The notes: a model not told the origin generated them from the sequence alone. DNA of 50,469 nt from Caballeronia telluris (GCF_001544495.1 NZ_FCNZ02000031.1:1-50469); one strand, 5' to 3'; shown: positions 7,930-16,002, numbered from the stretch's first letter. Numbers and translations are program-made.

Positions 7930-9303
7930 ATGATGAGCGACCTTCAACCGCTCGGCTCGCGCGCGGCGCCCGTCTGCTTCTACGGCGACGATTTCACCGG
8001 TGCCGCGGGCAACCTGCTGGAGTTCCATCGTCGCGGCCTGCGAGGCATCATGTTTGTGGAGACGCCGGGCGCGCAACGCTTCAGCGAGGCGTTTTCGCAA
8101 TTCGATGTGGTCGGCATCGCGGGCATCGCGCGCGCGCTGCCGCCGCATAAGATGGCCGCCGAGATCGAGCCGGCGTTTCGGCTGTTCAGCGCGGCGGGTG
8201 CGCGCATCGCGCAATACAAGATCTGCGCGACCTTCGACTCGTCACCGCAGCAAGGGAGCTTTGGCACCGTGCTGGAATTGGCCGAGCGCTGCTTCGGCGC
8301 GCAGAACGTGCCAATCGTAGCCGCGCATCCGGACTTCGGCCGCTATACGGCGTTCGGCAATCACTTTGCGCCGTATCGGGGCGAAGTTTACCGGCTCGAC
8401 CGGCATCCGAGCATGTCCGCGCATCCGGCCACGCCGATGCGCGAAGCCGACCTGCGCGTGCATCTCGCGCAGCAAACAAAGCGCCTCATCGGCCTGTGCG
8501 ACTTTCCCTCACTACGCTCGGCGAGCGTCGCGGAACTAGTGAAGCGCCTGAACGCGCGCGATGTCTCTGGCACCGTGTTCGACGCAATGGAAGCGGACGA
8601 TCTGCGCAAGATCGCCGACGCGGTGTGGCAGGCGTCGGCGAGCCGGACGGTGTTCACGCTTGCGTCACACGGCTTTGCGGCAGGTCTTGCCGCACACCTG
8701 CGCGGCGCAGCGCAAAACGCGCCGGTGCCCGCGCCGCAACGCGCGGTGGACAGCATCGTCGCGCTGTCGGGAAGTTGCACGCCGCATACGGCCGCGCAGA
8801 TCGCGCATGCGCAGGATCACGGCTGGCGCGCGATCCGCGTTTCGCTTGAAGAACTGGCATCGAAGAGCGAGGACGCGATCGCGGACGTGCTTGCCACCGG
8901 CATCTGCGAGGCGCTGGAACGCGAGCAGAGCATCGTCGTATATACGGCCGCCGGTCCCGACGATGCGACCATTGCCGCCGGCCGCGACGTGTGCGACCGC
9001 ATGCAGGCGGAGTCGTCGGCGGTGATCGGCGGGGTGTACGGCGCAGTGCTCAGGCGCGTGGCCGCGCGCCGCCAGCTGCCGCGCTTCATCGTCGCCGGCG
9101 GCGATACGTCCAGCCAGACGATGCGCCGGCTCGGCATCGATGCCCTGAGCGTCGACGCGGTCAACCCGGCCTCGCAGGACGCGTTCATGCGCATCCATGC
9201 GGCGGGCGGCGCGCTCGACGGCGCGCAGGTTTTGCTGAAGGCGGGCCAGAACGGCGCCGATGATCACTTCGTCCAGGCGCGCGAAGGGCGCGCGTGGCAT
9301 TAA
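7930..9303 (+). CDS. oiaK: Four-carbon acid sugar kinase (DUF1537), OiaK-like
   Basis: A 457-residue two-domain kinase. The N-terminal substrate domain opens with the hallmark FYGDDFTGA (residues 15-23). The C-terminal nucleotide domain carries FIVAGGDTSSQTMRRLGI and a LLKAGQNGADDHF end corresponding to the family's LKSGNFG segment. DUF1537 enzymes phosphorylate four-carbon acid sugars such as erythronate, threonate and 2-oxotetronate, or 3-oxo-isoapionate in the OiaK branch. Its near-fusion to a RuBisCO-like protein is the genomic signature of OiaK with OiaX/OiaT. Role inferred: ATP-dependent phosphorylation of the 3-oxo acid sugar that the RLP then decarboxylates. No PdxA2 or class II aldolase partner, expected for the tetronate pathways, is present. 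Confidence 0.82.
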   Translation: MMSDLQPLGSRAAPVCFYGDDFTGAAGNLLEFHRRGLRGIMFVETPGAQRFSEAFSQFDVVGIAGIARALPPHKMAAEIEPAFRLFSAAGARIAQYKICATFDSSPQQGSFGTVLELAERCFGAQNVPIVAAHPDFGRYTAFGNHFAPYRGEVYRLDRHPSMSAHPATPMREADLRVHLAQQTKRLIGLCDFPSLRSASVAELVKRLNARDVSGTVFDAMEADDLRKIADAVWQASASRTVFTLASHGFAAGLAAHLRGAAQNAPVPAPQRAVDSIVALSGSCTPHTAAQIAHAQDHGWRAIRVSLEELASKSEDAIADVLATGICEALEREQSIVVYTAAGPDDATIAAGRDVCDRMQAESSAVIGGVYGAVLRRVAARRQLPRFIVAGGDTSSQTMRRLGIDALSVDAVNPASQDAFMRIHAAGGALDGAQVLLKAGQNGADDHFVQAREGRAWH

Positions 9304-9351
9304 AGACAACGCTGAACCCGGGTCACGCAGACCCGCACAAGGAGACAAAGC

Positions 9352-10134
9352 ATGGAACTGACGCAAAGCCAGATCGACCAGTACAACGACGCGGGTTATC
9401 TCGTCCTGCCCGATGTGTTCTCGGCCGAGGAAGTCGAGGTCCTTCGCCACGAAGCGGCGGAAATCACGCGCGAACATCGTCCGGAAATCTGGCGCGAGAA
9501 GAGCGGCGCGCCGCGCACGGCGTTCGGCTGCCACAAGTACAGCGAGGTGTTCCGCACGCTCTCAAGCGATGAGCGCCTTGTTGCGCCCGTCGAGCAGCTG
9601 ATCGGCGAGACGCTCTACATCCACCAGTTCAAGGTGAATCCGAAAGTCGCGTTCGACGGCGACAACTTCCCGTGGCACCAGGATTTCGTGACCTGGCACG
9701 AGGATGACGGCATGCCCGAGGCGCGCGCGATGAACATCGCGATCTTCCTCGACGACGTCTTCACGACCAACGGCGCGCTGATGTTCGTGCCGGGCAGCCA
9801 CAAGCGCGGCATGATCCCGACCACGCCGAAAGAGAACAACCGCCGCTGGATGGATCTCGCTGATGTCGAGGCCATGATCACGACCGGCAGCGACATCGAA
9901 GTGGCGACGGGCCGCGCAGGCAGCGTGCTGATGTTCCATGGCAACTCGGTGCACGGATCGGCCGGCAACATGACGCCGCTGCCGCGCCGCATCGTCTATG
10001 TGACGTATAGCGCCGTGTCGAATGCGATCCAGCGTCCGACGCGCCCCGAGTTCATCGCGCACCAGACCTTCGAGCCGGTGCACGCGACGCCGCCCGCCGC
10101 GTTTGCCGAATACGCCGAAAGCCTGCGCACGTAG
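9352..10134 (+). CDS. PhyH-family Fe(II)/2-oxoglutarate-dependent dioxygenase
   Basis: A 260-residue double-stranded beta-helix oxygenase. The iron facial triad is visible as His109-x-Asp111 (PWHQDF) and the distal His201 (VHGSAGN), with Arg212/Arg213 (PRRIVYV) for the 2-oxoglutarate carboxylate. The stretch WHQDFVTWHEDDGM resembles ectoine hydroxylase and other PhyH members acting on small polar substrates. It sits in the middle of the RLP/kinase/TRAP operon, 48 nt after the kinase and with its own AAGGAG site, so it should act on the same compound or a precursor, perhaps by hydroxylation or oxidative removal of a substituent. No such step is in the described apionate routes I know of, which makes this gene the odd member. 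Confidence 0.85.
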   Translation: MELTQSQIDQYNDAGYLVLPDVFSAEEVEVLRHEAAEITREHRPEIWREKSGAPRTAFGCHKYSEVFRTLSSDERLVAPVEQLIGETLYIHQFKVNPKVAFDGDNFPWHQDFVTWHEDDGMPEARAMNIAIFLDDVFTTNGALMFVPGSHKRGMIPTTPKENNRRWMDLADVEAMITTGSDIEVATGRAGSVLMFHGNSVHGSAGNMTPLPRRIVYVTYSAVSNAIQRPTRPEFIAHQTFEPVHATPPAAFAEYAESLRT

Positions 10135-10200
10135 GCGCTGCTTCACGCCGCTATCCGCTACCACGATAAAGAGCGCTTCAAAGCGCACCAGGAGACGAAG

Positions 10201-11271
10201 ATGGACAAGCGATCACGCGATGCCGTTCAGACCGGCGACGCTGTAGACACGAAGCGCCGCACCTTGCTCAAGGCGAGCGTTGCAAGCGGATTCGCCGCCG
10301 CGACCGGCTTTGCCGCGATCTGGCCGCAAGGCGCGCGCGCCGCCGAGTTCAACTACAAGTTCGCGACCGCGCTCGATGTCGCGCATCCGCTGAACAAGCG
10401 CGCGGCGGAAGCGCTCGCTCGCATCCGCGAAATCACGAGCGGGCGTGTCGATATCAAACTGTTCCCAGCGAACCAGCTCGGCTCCGATGCCGACACGCTC
10501 TCGCAGACGCGCAGCGGGGCCGCCGAGTTCATGACGCTCGGCCACGGCAACCTCGGCAATTACGTGAAGTCGTCGGGGATAGCGAGTGTTGGCTTCGCGT
10601 TCACGAACTACGAGCAGGTCTGGCGCGCGATGGACGGCGCGCTCGGCGCGAAGATCCGCCAGGACGTCGCGCGCACGGGACGTATCGTCGCGATCGGCGG
10701 ATTGTGGGACAACGGCTTCCGGCAGGTCACGTCTTCGACGCGGCAGGTGAACGGTCCCGCCGACCTGAAGGGCCTCAAGCTGCGCGTGCCGCCGAACCCG
10801 GCGTACACGTCGCTCTTCAGCGCGCTCGGCGCGGGCCCAACGCCGCTTAACTACAACGAGCTGTACAGCGCGCTTCAGACGCGCGTCGTTGACGGGCAGG
10901 AGAATCCGCTCGCGCTCATCAACACGGGCAAGTTCTACGAGGTGCAGAAGTTCTGCAGCCTGACGAACCACATCTGGGACGGCTTTTGGACCCTCGCCAA
11001 CCGGGACGCGTGGAACCGCCTGCCGCCGGACTTGCAGAAGATCGTCGGCACGGAACTGGAGCGCTCGGTGCGCGACCAGCGCACCGATATTGCCGCGCTC
11101 AGCAAAAGTCTGCAGACCGATTTGTCGAGCAAGGGCCTGCAGTTCGCCTCCGTCGACAGCGGCGCGTTCCGCAGCGCGCTCGCGAAGACGAGCTTCTACA
11201 CCGAGATGAAGGAGAAATACGGCGAAGATAATTGGGCCCTGCTTGAGCAGGCGGTGGGCAAGCTGGCGTGA
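10201..11271 (+). CDS. TRAP transporter periplasmic binding subunit (DctP family), Tat-exported
   Basis: A 356-residue solute receptor. The N-terminus carries a twin-arginine signal (KRRTLLKASVASGF, cleavage likely after GARA near residue 48), so it is exported folded through Tat, as often seen for TRAP receptors. The DctP fold is clear: KFATALDVAHPLNK at the start, LFPANQLGSD, the carboxylate-binding LKLRVPPNPAYTSLFSALGAGPTP region with its conserved Arg, and VDGQENPL. TRAP receptors bind organic acids, usually through an Arg-carboxylate salt bridge, which fits an acid-sugar substrate for the kinase and RLP. Membrane subunits follow as a fused gene. An AGGAG lies before the ATG. Confidence 0.9.
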   Translation: MDKRSRDAVQTGDAVDTKRRTLLKASVASGFAAATGFAAIWPQGARAAEFNYKFATALDVAHPLNKRAAEALARIREITSGRVDIKLFPANQLGSDADTLSQTRSGAAEFMTLGHGNLGNYVKSSGIASVGFAFTNYEQVWRAMDGALGAKIRQDVARTGRIVAIGGLWDNGFRQVTSSTRQVNGPADLKGLKLRVPPNPAYTSLFSALGAGPTPLNYNELYSALQTRVVDGQENPLALINTGKFYEVQKFCSLTNHIWDGFWTLANRDAWNRLPPDLQKIVGTELERSVRDQRTDIAALSKSLQTDLSSKGLQFASVDSGAFRSALAKTSFYTEMKEKYGEDNWALLEQAVGKLA

Positions 11272-11323
11272 AGCAATTCATGGGCGAGCGGCAGCAGACC
11301 AACCCGGAGACCGGAGTGAGACG

Positions 11324-13195
11324 ATGATCAAGACCGAAATGACGCAGGCGGGGCCGCTAGGCGCGAGCTCTGGCAACCTGCTGGCAAGGGTGGAGGGCGC
11401 GCTCATATGGGCCGTCGAAGTGGCGGCGGCGCTGCTCGTCTTCGCGGAAGTGGTGCTGCTCTTCAGCGGCGTCCTCGCGCGCTATGCGCTGCACCGACCG
11501 CTCGACTGGTCAGACGAACTTGCATCGCTGCTGTTCCTGTGGCTCGCGATGCTCGGGTCCGTGATCGCGTTCTGGCGCGGCAACCACATGCGCATGACGG
11601 CGCTCGTCGATCGGCTGAGCCCCACAAAGCGTGCCTTCTTTGATGTGCTCGCCATCAGCGCATCGCTCGCATTCCTGTTGCTGATCCTCGCACCCGCGTT
11701 TGGCTATGCGTATCACGAGGCCGATGTCACGACCCCCGCGCTCGAAATCTCGACCCTGTGGCGCGCGGCTGCCATGCCGGTCGGCGCGGCGCTCATGACG
11801 CTCTCGGCGCTGTTGCAACTGGCGCGCGTCGCCAACTGGCGCGCGGTGATGGCGGCGGTGCTGCTCGTCGCGGGGATCGCGGCCACGCTCGCCCTTGCCA
11901 TGCCGGTGCTCGAGCGCCTCGGCAACTACAACCTCGTGGTCTTCTTCGTCGTGGTCGTCACGGCGACGGTACTCACGGGCGTGCCGATCGCCTTCGCGTT
12001 CGGCCTTGCCACATTCAGCTATCTCGCGTTGACGACGTCGGTGCCGCTCACGGTCGTGGTCGGCCGGATGGACGAGGGCATGTCGCACATCATGCTGCTC
12101 GCGGTGCCGCTCTTCGTGTTCGTCGGCCAGTTAATGGAGATGACGGGCATCGCGAAGGCGATGGTAGGTTTCCTTGCCAACCTGCTCGGCCACGTGCGCG
12201 GCGGCTTGTCGTACGTGCTGATCGGCGCGATGTACCTGCTCTCGGGCATCTCGGGATCAAAGGCCGCCGACATGGCCGCCGTCGCCCCGGTGCTATTCCC
12301 CGAAATGAAGAAGCGCGGCTCCGACCCTGGCGACCTCACGGCGCTGCTCGCCGCGACTGGGGCTCAGACGGAGACGGTGCCGCCGGGCATCGTGCTCATC
12401 ACGATCGGCTCGGTGACGGGGGTCTCGATCACGGCGCTTTTCATCGGCGGATTGCTGCCAGCGGTGACGCTCGGTCTCGCGCTGTGCGCGGTCGTGTGGA
12501 TGAGAAGCCGCCACGAAGCGAAGCAAAGCGGCGCGCGCGCGGGCTTGCGCCTGATTGGCCGCAGCTTCGTGATCGCGCTGCCGGCGCTGATCCTGCCAGT
12601 CGTGATCCGAACAGCAGTGGTCGAGGGGGTCGCGACGGCAACGGAAGTCTCGACGATCGGCGTGATCTACGCGGTGATCGTGGGCCTCCTGATCTACCGG
12701 CAGTTCGACTGGCGCCGCGTGAAGCCGATGCTCGTCGATACGGCCGCGCTCTCCGGCTCGATTCTGCTCATCATCGGGACCGCGACCAGCATGGCCTGGG
12801 CGCTCACGCAGTCCGGCTTCTCGCAGGACCTCGCCTATGTGATGTCGCATCTGCCGGGCGGCGCACCGACCTTCATGGCGGTCTCGATCGTCGCGTTCAT
12901 CGTGCTCGGCAGCGTGCTCGAAGGGATCCCGGCGATTGTGCTGTTCGGGCCCCTGCTGTTTCCGGTCGCGCGGATGATGGGTATCCACGAAGTGCAGTAC
13001 GCGATGGTGGTCGTGCTCGCGATGGGCGTCGGCTTGTTTGCGCCGCCATTTGGAGTGGGATACTACATGGCATGTGCGATCGGCAAGGTCGATCCGTCGC
13101 TGGCGATGCGCCGCATCTGGGGCTACCTGGCTGCGCTGATCGTCGGACTCCTGGTGGTCGCCGCGGTGCCGTGGGTGTCCACCGGGTTCCTTTAA
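11324..13195 (+). CDS. TRAP transporter fused small/large permease (DctQM)
   Basis: A 623-residue membrane protein that joins the four-helix DctQ domain (about residues 15-190, with LARYALHRPLDWSDELA typical of DctQ) to the DctM elevator domain (about 205-620), giving roughly 16 or more transmembrane segments. DctM hallmarks include GVPIAFAFGLATF, AVPLFVFVGQLMEMTGIAKA, the SGSKAADMAAVAPVL sodium/substrate loop, and GLFAPPFGVGYYMAC in the second half. It uses the sodium gradient to import the solute delivered by the upstream receptor. The open frame starts at 11243 inside the receptor gene; ATG 11324 is preferred because the GGAG of CCGGAGTGAGACG precedes it. QM fusions are known, for example sialic acid TRAPs. 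Confidence 0.9.
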   Translation: MIKTEMTQAGPLGASSGNLLARVEGALIWAVEVAAALLVFAEVVLLFSGVLARYALHRPLDWSDELASLLFLWLAMLGSVIAFWRGNHMRMTALVDRLSPTKRAFFDVLAISASLAFLLLILAPAFGYAYHEADVTTPALEISTLWRAAAMPVGAALMTLSALLQLARVANWRAVMAAVLLVAGIAATLALAMPVLERLGNYNLVVFFVVVVTATVLTGVPIAFAFGLATFSYLALTTSVPLTVVVGRMDEGMSHIMLLAVPLFVFVGQLMEMTGIAKAMVGFLANLLGHVRGGLSYVLIGAMYLLSGISGSKAADMAAVAPVLFPEMKKRGSDPGDLTALLAATGAQTETVPPGIVLITIGSVTGVSITALFIGGLLPAVTLGLALCAVVWMRSRHEAKQSGARAGLRLIGRSFVIALPALILPVVIRTAVVEGVATATEVSTIGVIYAVIVGLLIYRQFDWRRVKPMLVDTAALSGSILLIIGTATSMAWALTQSGFSQDLAYVMSHLPGGAPTFMAVSIVAFIVLGSVLEGIPAIVLFGPLLFPVARMMGIHEVQYAMVVVLAMGVGLFAPPFGVGYYMACAIGKVDPSLAMRRIWGYLAALIVGLLVVAAVPWVSTGFL

Positions 13196-13243
13196 TCGGG
13201 GCATTGCGCCTCGGTGCGCATTTATCAGAACGTAGGGAACGAC

Positions 13244-14131
13244 ATGACTGCTGCCAACGGGACGATTGCGGTGATCCGCGAGCGACTGCCCGAACTGAAT
13301 CCTGCGCTGCGCCGCATCGGGACATATATCGTGCGCTCGCCGGCGCAGGCGAAATCGATGACGATCCGCGAGATGGCGGAAAAGTGCGACGTGTCGGAAG
13401 CGACGGTGACGCGCTTCGTCAAGGAATTCAGCCTGGACAGCTTCCAGCAGATGAAGATCTCGCTGGCCGAGGAACTGTCGCGCCGCCGCGAGCAGTTGCC
13501 GGTCAGCGAGACACGCGAGATCTACGACGACATCAAGCCGGGCGATCCGCTCGACATCGTCGTGCGCAAGGTGCACGGCGCATTGCGTGAGACACTCGAC
13601 CAGACGATGGCGAAGCTGCGGCCCGAGACGGTCGCGCAGGTGGTTCAGGCGCTCAGTGCCTGCGAATACGTTGTATTCTTCGCGACCGGAACGTCGGCGC
13701 TTGCAGCGGAGAACGGAGTGGTGCGCTTTTTCCGCGTGGGAAAGAAGTGCATCTTCTATCGTGACCAAAGCATCCAGCAGTTCGCATCGCTCAATCTGGA
13801 TTCGAAATGCGTCGTGTTTGGCATCAGCAATTCCGGACGCACGAAGGCGACAGTGCGCGCGCTGCAGATCGCCAAGGAGCAGGGTGCGCACACGGTCTGC
13901 ATCACGTCGTTCCCGAACTCGCCGATCACCCGTCATGCGGACATCTCACTGCTGACCGCCGAGCAGACCGACGGCTTCGAACGCCCGGAGCCGCATGAAT
14001 CCACCACCGCGAAGATTGGGCAGATCGCGGTGCTGGACGTGATCTATTCCGCGTACGCGATTCATCACCACCACGATGCCGTGCAGATGCTCGCCGAAAC
14101 GGATCGTTCCGTGGCGGAAGGGAAAGTGTGA
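13244..14131 (+). CDS. RpiR/MurR-family transcriptional regulator (HTH + SIS)
   Basis: This 295-residue regulator has an N-terminal HTH_6 domain (about residues 1-78, including TIREMAEKCDVSEATVTRFV) and a C-terminal SIS phosphosugar-binding domain (about 115-255) with the signature FGISNSGRTKAT. SIS domains bind sugar phosphates, so the natural effector is a phosphorylated intermediate made by the DUF1537 kinase. I chose ATG 13244, which has AGGGAAC upstream; a GTG at 13214 gives an unusual ten-residue extension. It is the last gene of the RLP operon and probably acts on the TGAAA-N9-TTTCA palindrome at 6625-6643. Confidence 0.88.
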   Translation: MTAANGTIAVIRERLPELNPALRRIGTYIVRSPAQAKSMTIREMAEKCDVSEATVTRFVKEFSLDSFQQMKISLAEELSRRREQLPVSETREIYDDIKPGDPLDIVVRKVHGALRETLDQTMAKLRPETVAQVVQALSACEYVVFFATGTSALAAENGVVRFFRVGKKCIFYRDQSIQQFASLNLDSKCVVFGISNSGRTKATVRALQIAKEQGAHTVCITSFPNSPITRHADISLLTAEQTDGFERPEPHESTTAKIGQIAVLDVIYSAYAIHHHHDAVQMLAETDRSVAEGKV

Positions 14132-14149
14132 CGACGCTCCGGTTACACG

Positions 14150-14272
14150 GTAGCGTACGAAGGCTTGGCGTGCCTTCTCGCTCGACGATTTCGGCACCGG
14201 CTAATCGAGCGTTGCGTGCCTCATACCGCTGCCTGTCGACCGCATCACTATCAACACGTCGTTCGTGCAAAG
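14150..14272 (+). pseudogene. Relic of an EAL-domain (c-di-GMP phosphodiesterase) gene
   Basis: Within the gap after the RpiR gene, one frame reads AFSLDDFGTG, a stop in place of the usual Tyr, then SSVACLIPLPVDRITINTSF and VQ. This matches the EAL-domain segment with the DDFGTGYSSL loop and the LPVD-IKID strand. The preceding LGV lies in another frame, implying a 1-nt indel. Only about 35-40 residues of a 240-residue domain survive; both ends are gone. The rest of 14132-14535 shows no convincing gene. Confidence 0.6.
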
Positions 14273-14535
14273 GCGGTTTCAAACCGAAGTGCAACGACGG
14301 AGTTAATGTTTAGCGCTTTGAGATTGGCTCGCTGTGGCAAGTGCAGCTAAGACCTCGAACGGCGACTGGGACGCGCGGGTTGCGCGCGAGTGCAATCAAG
14401 TGCCGACAGAGCCGACTGTCGTCATCGTGATCGTCCTCACGTCTGGCGAGGCTCCGCCAGTGTCGAGAGGCGGTCGGGCGGGCGCGTAGGTGGCGATCTC
14501 GGAATCGTGTGCTCCCGTCGATTTTTGACCGCTGA

Positions 14536-14565
14536 TTGACAAATAAAAATATGGCGCTTTACACT
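14536..14565 (+). promoter_or_regulatory. Sigma-70 promoter of the amide operon
   Basis: A consensus -35 TTGACA (14536-14541), an 18-nt spacer that is AT-rich in its first half, and TACACT as -10 (14560-14565) place the start near 14572, just before the antitermination hairpins. A strong constitutive-looking promoter fits an operon controlled by antitermination rather than initiation. Confidence 0.6.
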
Positions 14566-14579
14566 GGTTCATCCTTCGA

Positions 14580-14625
14580 GGCCTGACAAAGATGTCCGCC
14601 CGAGGACCCGGCACAGAAGCCCCCT
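14580..14625 (+). promoter_or_regulatory. Probable ANTAR (AmiR) RNA target: two hexaloop hairpins in the leader
   Basis: Hairpin P1 (14580-14600) has stems GGC/GCC and GAC/GTC around the hexaloop AAAGAT. P2 (14603-14625) has stems AGG/CCT and GGC/GCC around the hexaloop ACAGAA. Both loops have A at position 1 and G at position 4, the pattern reported for ANTAR-protein recognition. The 3' arm of P2 (14619-14625) is also the 5' arm of the terminator at 14618-14652, so the two folds exclude each other. The operon encodes an ANTAR protein, AmiR, at 21599-22249. Stems are short with internal loops, so the exact pairing is tentative. Confidence 0.7.
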
Positions 14626-14659
14626 GACGAACCGCTGGTTCGGCAGGGGGCTTTTTTTT
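14618..14659 (+). terminator. Intrinsic leader terminator of the amide operon
   Basis: AGCCCCCTG (14618-14626) pairs with CAGGGGGCT (14644-14652). The inner GAACC/GGTTC pair closes a 3-nt loop, and a run of eight T follows (14652-14659). It lies between promoter and first gene, so it should stop most transcripts unless P2 of the ANTAR motif is held by AmiR. Confidence 0.85.
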
Positions 14660-14705
14660 GTCCGCAGTTTTCCCCTGTCTTAGTCTTCTTTTCTGGAGAA
14701 CCCGC

Positions 14706-15941
14706 ATGTTGCTGAAGCTGTCGGGCTGGACGCGTCTCGCCCTCACCGCAGGACTTGCACTGACTTCGCTCGCATCGAGCGCCGCCGATCCCGTGAAGAT
14801 CGGCTTACTGGAAGACGCCTCGGGCAATTTTGCACTGGCAACGATTCCGAAGATCCACGCCACGCAACTGGCGGTCGATGAGATCAATGCAAAGGGCGGC
14901 ATCCTCGGACGTCCGGTGTCACTGATCGCTTACGATACGCAGTCCGACAACACGAAGTTCCAGGAACTCGCGCGGCGGCTGGTTCAGACCGACAAACCGG
15001 ACGTCATCTTTGGCGCATTCTCCAGCGCCTCGCGAGAAGCGATCCGTCCGATCATGGACCGGGCGCATCAGCTCTATTGGTACGACAACCAGTACGAAGG
15101 CGGCGTCTGCGACACCAACACCTTCGTGACCGGCGCGGTGCCCGAGCAGCAATTCTCGACGCTCATTCCCTGGATGATGCAAAAGTACGGCAAGAAGGTG
15201 TACACCATCGCCGCCGACTACAACTTCGGGCAGATTTCCGCAGAGTGGGTGCGCAACATCGTCAAGGAGAACGGCGGAACGATGGTGGGCGAGGAATTCA
15301 TTCCCCTGTCCGTATCGCAATTCGGGCAGACCATCCAGAACATCCAGAAGGCGAAGCCCGACTTCGTGGTCACCTTGCTGGTCGGCGCGAATCAGGCGTC
15401 GTACTACGAGCAGCAGGCTTCGGCGCATCTGAACATGCCGATGGCAAGCTCGGTGAACGTCGGTCAGGCTTATGAGCACAAGCGCTTCAAACCGCCTGCG
15501 CTGAAGGACATGTACGTGACGGCGAACTACGTCGAAGAAGTCGATTCACCCGCCAGCAACGATTTCAAGAAGCGCTTCCACGCGAAGTTCCCGAACGAGC
15601 CGTACATCAACCAGGAAGCGGCGAACGCGTACGACGCCATCTTCCTCTACAAGGCCGCCGTCGAAAAGGCCAAGTCGACGAATCAGGATGCGGTGCGCAA
15701 GGCGCTCGAGAGCGGCGACATCTGCACGGAAGGCGCGCAAGGCAAGGTCTGCATGGACCCGAAGAGCCATCACGCCAGTCACACGATCTACCTCGTGCAC
15801 GTGAAGGAGGATCATTCCGTCGAGATTCCCAAGGTCTGGAACGACGTGCAACCGTACTGGCTCGGCAAGGTCGGCTGCGATCTGCCGAACAAGCCGGATC
15901 ACCGTCAGTACTCGCCGTCGAACCTGCCCAAGAAGTCCTGA
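14706..15941 (+). CDS. Amide/urea-type ABC transporter substrate-binding protein
   Basis: A 411-residue periplasmic receptor of the type I (LivJ-like) fold, in the UrtA/FmdD/AmiC branch. A signal peptide ends near residue 27 (ASSAAD). The mature start PVKIGLLEDASGNFALATIP, the YDTQSDNTKFQELARRL segment and WYDNQYEGGVCDTNTFVTG are typical of urea and short-chain-amide receptors. ATG 14706 is chosen because GGAG at 14695-14698 precedes it; the longer frame from 14658 runs into the terminator T tract. It is the first gene after the antitermination leader and is followed by all four membrane and ATPase subunits and a formamidase, so the ligand is probably formamide or another small amide rather than urea itself. 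Confidence 0.87.
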   Translation: MLLKLSGWTRLALTAGLALTSLASSAADPVKIGLLEDASGNFALATIPKIHATQLAVDEINAKGGILGRPVSLIAYDTQSDNTKFQELARRLVQTDKPDVIFGAFSSASREAIRPIMDRAHQLYWYDNQYEGGVCDTNTFVTGAVPEQQFSTLIPWMMQKYGKKVYTIAADYNFGQISAEWVRNIVKENGGTMVGEEFIPLSVSQFGQTIQNIQKAKPDFVVTLLVGANQASYYEQQASAHLNMPMASSVNVGQAYEHKRFKPPALKDMYVTANYVEEVDSPASNDFKKRFHAKFPNEPYINQEAANAYDAIFLYKAAVEKAKSTNQDAVRKALESGDICTEGAQGKVCMDPKSHHASHTIYLVHVKEDHSVEIPKVWNDVQPYWLGKVGCDLPNKPDHRQYSPSNLPKKS

Positions 15942-15946
15942 TTCAA

Positions 15947-15982
15947 GCGGGCGCGCCGTTGCTTAAGGCACGGCGCGCCCGC
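15947..15982 (+). promoter_or_regulatory. Long intercistronic hairpin after the binding-protein gene
   Basis: A perfect 13-bp inverted repeat (GCGGGCGCGCCGT / ACGGCGCGCCCGC) with a 10-nt loop begins 6 nt after the stop codon. It has no U tract. Such hairpins often protect the 3' end of a receptor mRNA or partly end transcription, so that receptor outnumbers permease. Confidence 0.6.
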
Positions 15983-16002
15983 CTCCTGAACGTGGAGCAA
16001 GC

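Noticed and set aside
6676..8214. Long minus-strand open frame (512 codons) opposite the RuBisCO-like gene
   Set aside because: Arg/His/Ala-rich with no family motif; it mirrors the GC-rich third positions of the real genes.
12293..13936. Minus-strand open frame (547 codons) across the TRAP permease and RpiR genes
   Set aside because: Crosses a gene boundary and is extremely His/Arg/Asp-rich; no recognisable domain.
14572..14660. Guanidine riboswitch (ykkC classes) in the amide operon leader
   Set aside because: Considered because similar operons carry one, but the conserved class I, II and III sequences are not present; the two A1/G4 hexaloops with amiR in the operon explain the leader better.
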